Shown piece after piece: positions 5,695 through 9,007 of a stretch of DNA of 9,007 nt. Position 1 is the stretch's first letter. Each line of letters starts with the position of its first letter. The stretch is from the NCBI GenBank assembly GCA_017614655.1, contig JAGABO010000035.1, positions 1-9,007 of the forward strand, written 5' to 3'. The notes beneath the pieces were generated by a model. The model made no database searches, was not told the DNA's origin, and was given only the letters and a program-made list of their open reading frames with translations. This DNA comes from Treponema sp. Lineage in GTDB: Bacteria > Spirochaetota > Spirochaetia > Treponematales > Treponemataceae. The position numbers and the translations under genes are program-made.

Positions 5695-7234
5695 GAAGTT
5701 TTCCCTTTAACGGATTTTCTGCCTTCTTAATGTACAGGTATCTGAGCGGATGAATGTCCAGTGCATTCTGTGACCAGCCGCCTATTTCGTCTAAATTGAT
5801 TACGTGAAGACTGAGTGAATGATTTACAGGAATGATTTCGCCTTCATCGAGTAAAAGCTGTTCTGCCCTGGAAAGAAGCTTCATTCTTTCTGCCGCAGAA
5901 TCAGAACGGCTTGCCTGCAGAAGAAGCGAATCATATTCTTTGTTTGAATAACCGCTTTCGTTAAAACTTGAATTGCTCCTGAAAAGTTCGAGGAACGCAA
6001 GGGGATCAGCATAGTCACCTATCCACGAATAAAAGAAAATATCAGCATTCCAGTAAGGAATAGACGCATTGTAACGTTCAACAGGTGCATTCTGAACAAC
6101 CAGTTCAACTCCTAAAGGTTCCCATGCTTTTTTAAGAAGTTCAGACCATTTTGAAGTAAAGTCCGGTTCAGCTCCTGCAAAAACAAGCATCAGTTTTTTA
6201 TCGCGCGGAATATTCAGTTCATCGCGGGCTTCGTTCATAAGATTAAGGGCATCATCAGCATCATAATCACTAAGGCCTGTAACCTTAGGATAACCCGAAA
6301 GCTGATAAATAAGAGTTTCTGCCTTCATGTAATAATCTTTTCTGAGTTCATCATAAGGAACTGCATAAAGAAGCGCCTGCCTGATTTTTGGATTGTTCCA
6401 CGGTGCATTTGTGTTTTTAAAAAAGAGATACGTTGTTCCAAAATTTGCACTTACATGAACGCTGTCTTTATCGATTATTTTATCTGAATCAGCATAACTG
6501 TCTACCCAGTCTGTATTGCCGGTATTATAAGTAAACGTGTTTTCATTTACATCATCACTTAAAGTAATTGTTATGCCGGGAATTATTACTTTATCTGCTT
6601 CGTGATAGTTTTCGTTTTTCTTAAGGACAATTTTTTCGTCAGTGCAGCTTTCAAGAACAAAAGCTCCGGAATACACACCTTTCTTTTTGCTCACGGCGCA
6701 CAGGGAATGATGACACAGAAGACTTGCAAGATGACCGGTCGGCTCTTCAAGATTTACAACAAGAGTTGTATCATCCCGTGCATTTATTCCTACAGAAGCT
6801 GCATCTGTTTTTCCGTCGCGGAAGAGGGCTGCATTTTTTACGCAGTCAAGGAACGAAGAAAACGGTGCGCCTTTTGTGGATAAAAGAGAAAGCCACGATT
6901 CTTTAATGACAGATGCCGTTATCGGGGTTCCGTCAGAAAATTTTACGTTTCCTTTAAGTTTAAAAGTCCAGCGCTTTTTATCGCGCGAAATTTTGTATGA
7001 TTCACAGATTGCGTTTACCGGTTCAAGAGTTACAGGATTGTAAGAAAAGAGTCCTTCATAAAGTCCGGTAAGAAGCTGGGCTTCATTTGCATAACTTGCG
7101 GTATGAGGATCAAGGTCGTATGCATGCTTTCCGCTTACAATTCTTATTTCTCTCTGAGTTTCTGCTTTTTCTGCAAAAGAGAGTACAGCGGGAAGAAGTG
7201 CTGCAATCATACATAGTATTTTTCTTAAAGACAT
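5681..7234 (-). CDS. Periplasmic peptide/oligopeptide-type solute-binding protein (SBP family 5, OppA-like)
   Basis: Family 5 binding proteins capture peptides, nickel or other solutes in the periplasm for an ABC importer. The 517 residues begin with a signal peptide (MSLRKILCMIAALLPAVLSFA) that is predicted to be cut after Ala21. There is no lipobox Cys, so a soluble periplasmic form is expected. Family hallmarks follow: LLTGLYEGLFSYNP (54-67), a Trp-Phe-Lys-Leu stretch at 89-93, KFSDGTPITA (98-107), and later NPKIRQALLYAVPYDEL. A late region reading DIFFYSWIGDYADP is typical of the family. The ligand cannot be read from sequence. The SD GGAG lies five bases before the start, inside the 11-base gap after the upstream 472-residue gene, so the two are surely co-transcribed. 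No permease or ATPase gene is in view. The stop codon lies within the convergent lipoprotein gene. Confidence 0.94.
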   Translation of the reverse strand: MSLRKILCMIAALLPAVLSFAEKAETQREIRIVSGKHAYDLDPHTASYANEAQLLTGLYEGLFSYNPVTLEPVNAICESYKISRDKKRWTFKLKGNVKFSDGTPITASVIKESWLSLLSTKGAPFSSFLDCVKNAALFRDGKTDAASVGINARDDTTLVVNLEEPTGHLASLLCHHSLCAVSKKKGVYSGAFVLESCTDEKIVLKKNENYHEADKVIIPGITITLSDDVNENTFTYNTGNTDWVDSYADSDKIIDKDSVHVSANFGTTYLFFKNTNAPWNNPKIRQALLYAVPYDELRKDYYMKAETLIYQLSGYPKVTGLSDYDADDALNLMNEARDELNIPRDKKLMLVFAGAEPDFTSKWSELLKKAWEPLGVELVVQNAPVERYNASIPYWNADIFFYSWIGDYADPLAFLELFRSNSSFNESGYSNKEYDSLLLQASRSDSAAERMKLLSRAEQLLLDEGEIIPVNHSLSLHVINLDEIGGWSQNALDIHPLRYLYIKKAENPLKGKLLIKY

Positions 7235-7245
7235 TTTGACTCCGG

Positions 7246-8664
7246 TTATACATCAGCGATGCCGAGCTTTCTCATCTGCTCCTGTTCTTCGCGGTAGGCA
7301 ACATATTCGGCACGATGCTGATTTGTTTTTACAAGAATATTTTTTATCGCAGTAAGTTCCATTTTGATTCCCTTAACTTTGGGGCGGTTTACTACGCTTA
7401 CAGAATTTTTAAAATACTCATCTAAAGCGCCTAACAGTGTGTGTATTCTTGAACAGTCGCCGATCTGATTGTTAAGGAAATCGAGGCTTTTATTTTCTTC
7501 GAGAGCAGAAATTCTGTTGTATCCCGGAGAATGTCTTACGGAAAATGAAGCATAGTATCTTGCTCGTTTTGCAAGTCCGATAGAAAATTCATTGAACTTT
7601 ATAACTTCTTTTTTCTTTGCTTCTGTTTTTTTGTCCATGATGATGAGCGTGTATTCAACATCCGGTGTTGCAAGATTAAACAGCTGCCTTATAAATTTAA
7701 GAAGCTTATCTTTGAATGAGTTGTGTTCACTCTGCAGCAGTTCATGATTTGTTGTAATTTTGTGGAAGCACAGTTCAAACTGATCATATAGGGTTCCAAG
7801 AATACGGATTCCTTCCATAAGAAGTTCATGAACATCAACCTGATTTTCTTTTGCTTTGCTTTCGTCTTTTTCCGGCTGGAACTTTTGAATGAGGTCATTC
7901 TGTTTTTCTTCTTTGTTCGGAGCCGTTTCTTCCTGAGCAATTTCGTTTATGAGTTCAGGAATAAAAGGTCTGCTGCTCATGCATGTAGGGTAAATCTTCC
8001 TGATTTCGAGTATCATTTCCGGAGTAGAAGAATAGGCTTTTTCTTTGTTGAATGCAGGATTAGAAAAAATTGCACGCCTTACATCTACTTTATAGGCTTC
8101 TCGCTGATATTCTGCAAGTGATTTTAACCCTTCATTTATTTCGGTAATTGCCTCTGCACTTTTGTGAGTTGTATCTTTTATAAGACTTAAGATAATCGGC
8201 TGAGCTCCGGTTCGCAGGGCTTTTATACAGTTTGCAAGACCTTTAGTATTCGGTTTGGCAGAATTTTCGGTAAGGGAATTCCAGAGGAAAGTGTTGTTCA
8301 ACTCAAGAAGTTTTCTTATTTTATCCATTGTAAGCTGACTGACCGAAAAACGCATGTAGTTGCATACAAAATCAATCATAGTTTCGTAATCGCTGCATCT
8401 GATTCCAAGTGTCATGCTGCGTTCATTTTCGCTGAACTCACTGCTTTCGGGAACTACAATTTTAGAAATCTTTTTTTCCTTTTTGTACGGGTCAGGAGTG
8501 ATGAGATTTTTGTTCATTAGTGCATTAAACAGGTTTCGTATACAGGTAAGATGAAGCCTATAGTCTTCCTGAAGTTTCGGAAGAAGCTTTAAGTCCAGTT
8601 CCTGTCCTTTCTGTTCAATTAACTGAATAATCTGGTGATTAAAATCCTGATTTTCCTCTGCCAT
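7246..8664 (-). CDS. Uncharacterised cytoplasmic helical protein, 472 residues
   Basis: I do not recognise a named family. The protein has no signal peptide or membrane segment, is rich in Lys, Glu, Leu and Ile, and appears almost wholly helical. A first region (about 1-240) includes FVCNYMRFSVSQLTMDKIRKLL (start 99) and a conserved-looking block around GLANCIKALRTGAQPII. A highly charged linker (about 243-276, rich in Glu, Lys and Gln) leads to a second helical region (about 277-472) with a distinctive patch around YYASFSVRHSPGYNR (370-384). The layout suggests a two-domain scaffold or a protein-protein interaction role, but no catalytic signature is visible. ATG 8662-8664 follows an SD-like AGGG seven bases upstream and a promoter further back. 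It is the first gene of an operon with the downstream binding protein and is divergent from a membrane-anchored TPR-like gene. Probably spirochaete-restricted, by inference only. Confidence 0.85.
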   Translation of the reverse strand: MAEENQDFNHQIIQLIEQKGQELDLKLLPKLQEDYRLHLTCIRNLFNALMNKNLITPDPYKKEKKISKIVVPESSEFSENERSMTLGIRCSDYETMIDFVCNYMRFSVSQLTMDKIRKLLELNNTFLWNSLTENSAKPNTKGLANCIKALRTGAQPIILSLIKDTTHKSAEAITEINEGLKSLAEYQREAYKVDVRRAIFSNPAFNKEKAYSSTPEMILEIRKIYPTCMSSRPFIPELINEIAQEETAPNKEEKQNDLIQKFQPEKDESKAKENQVDVHELLMEGIRILGTLYDQFELCFHKITTNHELLQSEHNSFKDKLLKFIRQLFNLATPDVEYTLIIMDKKTEAKKKEVIKFNEFSIGLAKRARYYASFSVRHSPGYNRISALEENKSLDFLNNQIGDCSRIHTLLGALDEYFKNSVSVVNRPKVKGIKMELTAIKNILVKTNQHRAEYVAYREEQEQMRKLGIADV

Positions 8665-8692
8665 ACCTTTTCCCTGAAAATACGGTTTTTCT

Positions 8693-8720
8693 ACTATATT
8701 TATCGGTATATTTTATTCAA
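8693..8720 (-). promoter_or_regulatory. Likely promoter of the 472-residue protein/binding-protein operon
   Basis: On the minus strand, TTGAAT (8715-8720) and TATAGT (8693-8698) are separated by 16 bases. The predicted start of transcription is near 8686, leaving a leader of about 22 bases that includes the SD-like AGGG. Other -10-like strings occur in this AT-rich region, so the choice is not unique. Confidence 0.5.
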
Positions 8721-8751
8721 TTCTTTAGACATTGTATATGCTAAACAACTA

Positions 8752-8777
8752 TATGCATTAATAAGCGTTAATACATA
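8752..8777. promoter_or_regulatory. 26-base imperfect palindrome in the divergent intergenic region (operator candidate)
   Basis: TATG-C-ATTAA (8752-8761) is mirrored by TTAAT-A-CATA (8768-8777) around a six-base centre, with one mismatch per arm of ten. It lies upstream of the operon promoter (8693-8720) and 58 bases before the plus-strand start at 8835, so a regulator bound here could affect both. A second short dyad, GCATA-TT-TATGC, is at 8794-8805, and TATATGC is directly repeated at 8735-8741 and 8750-8756. Function is inferred; in AT-rich DNA some dyads arise by chance. Confidence 0.4.
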
Positions 8778-8834
8778 ATTCAATCAAGAATTTGCATATT
8801 TATGCCGAAAATGAAAGTGGAGGATTATTTTAAA

Positions 8835-9007
8835 ATGCCATATCTTATAGCTGGAATTGCGATCCTTTCGGTTGTAGCCCTGCTTTTGCTCATAATGGGT
8901 AGAAAAAAAAGTGACGGTTCTTCCGGTTCCGCAGCCGGTGCAAAGGCACAGAATCAGATTATCCGTGCAGCCAGCAAAAAACTTGCAAAAGATCCTCATG
9001 ATCCGTC
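8835..9007 (+). CDS. Membrane-anchored protein, probable TPR repeat protein, partial N-terminus
   Basis: Only 57 residues are visible. The product begins with MPYLIAGIAILSVVALLLLIMG, one clear transmembrane segment (about 3-22), followed by GRKKS. By the positive-inside rule this would leave the rest in the cytoplasm. A Gly/Ser/Ala linker (27-36) leads to QNQIIRAASKKLAKDPHDP (40 onwards), whose A-x-x-L-A-x-x-P-x-D pattern resembles the junction between TPR helices. The TPR call is therefore tentative. The start is ATG 8835, with SD GGAGG at 8819-8823, spaced at a longish 11 bases. It is divergent from the 472-residue protein gene, sharing a 170-base intergenic region. I found no convincing promoter of its own. 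Confidence 0.75.
   Translation, partial: MPYLIAGIAILSVVALLLLIMGRKKSDGSSGSAAGAKAQNQIIRAASKKLAKDPHDP

Noticed and set aside
8784..8999. Minus-strand 71-codon frame opposite the right-end gene
   Set aside because: The plus-strand frame has an SD, a transmembrane start and normal codon use; the opposite frame has none of these.

Overview
The window looks like a piece of a spirochaete chromosome, most likely Treponema or a close relative. That is inferred from the gene content, not from a database match. The evidence is a dnaX-ybaB(ebfC)-recR cluster, two lipoproteins with relaxed spirochaete-type lipoboxes, an unlipidated family 5 solute-binding protein with an ordinary export signal, moderate GC content with AT-rich intergenic gaps, and no mobile-element or CRISPR signature. 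All recognisable genes look intact except the two cut by the window ends.

Left end (1-1171), minus strand: the N-terminal 229 residues of a manganese-dependent family II inorganic pyrophosphatase that carries an unusual N-terminal membrane anchor. It has its own well-formed promoter and Shine-Dalgarno (SD) sequence. Behind that promoter lies a strong intrinsic terminator that closes a small minus-strand unit encoding a 53-residue protein of unknown role. This unit is divergent from dnaX.

Centre (1172-5694), plus strand: dnaX (DNA polymerase III gamma/tau), ybaB/ebfC (nucleoid-associated protein) and recR (recombination mediator) form a compact replication and repair cluster. dnaX has a textbook promoter whose -10 box ends only seven bases before the ATG and no SD, so its mRNA is predicted to be leaderless. 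After recR come two lipoprotein genes of unknown function, with possible promoters of their own.

Right part (5681-8664), minus strand: an operon of an uncharacterised 472-residue, probably helical cytoplasmic protein followed 11 bases later by an OppA-like periplasmic solute-binding protein. The last 14 bases of this operon's coding sequence overlap the end of the second lipoprotein gene in a convergent arrangement. No permease or ATPase gene is visible.

Right end (8665-9007): a 170-base AT-rich divergent intergenic region with a 26-base imperfect palindrome, then the start of a plus-strand gene for a membrane-anchored protein that appears to enter a TPR-like helical region at the edge.

I do not see a defence system or other obvious new multi-gene system. 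The points most worth following up are the membrane-anchored pyrophosphatase, the leaderless dnaX transcript, the small protein gene beside dnaX, and the uncharacterised protein coupled to an orphan binding protein.
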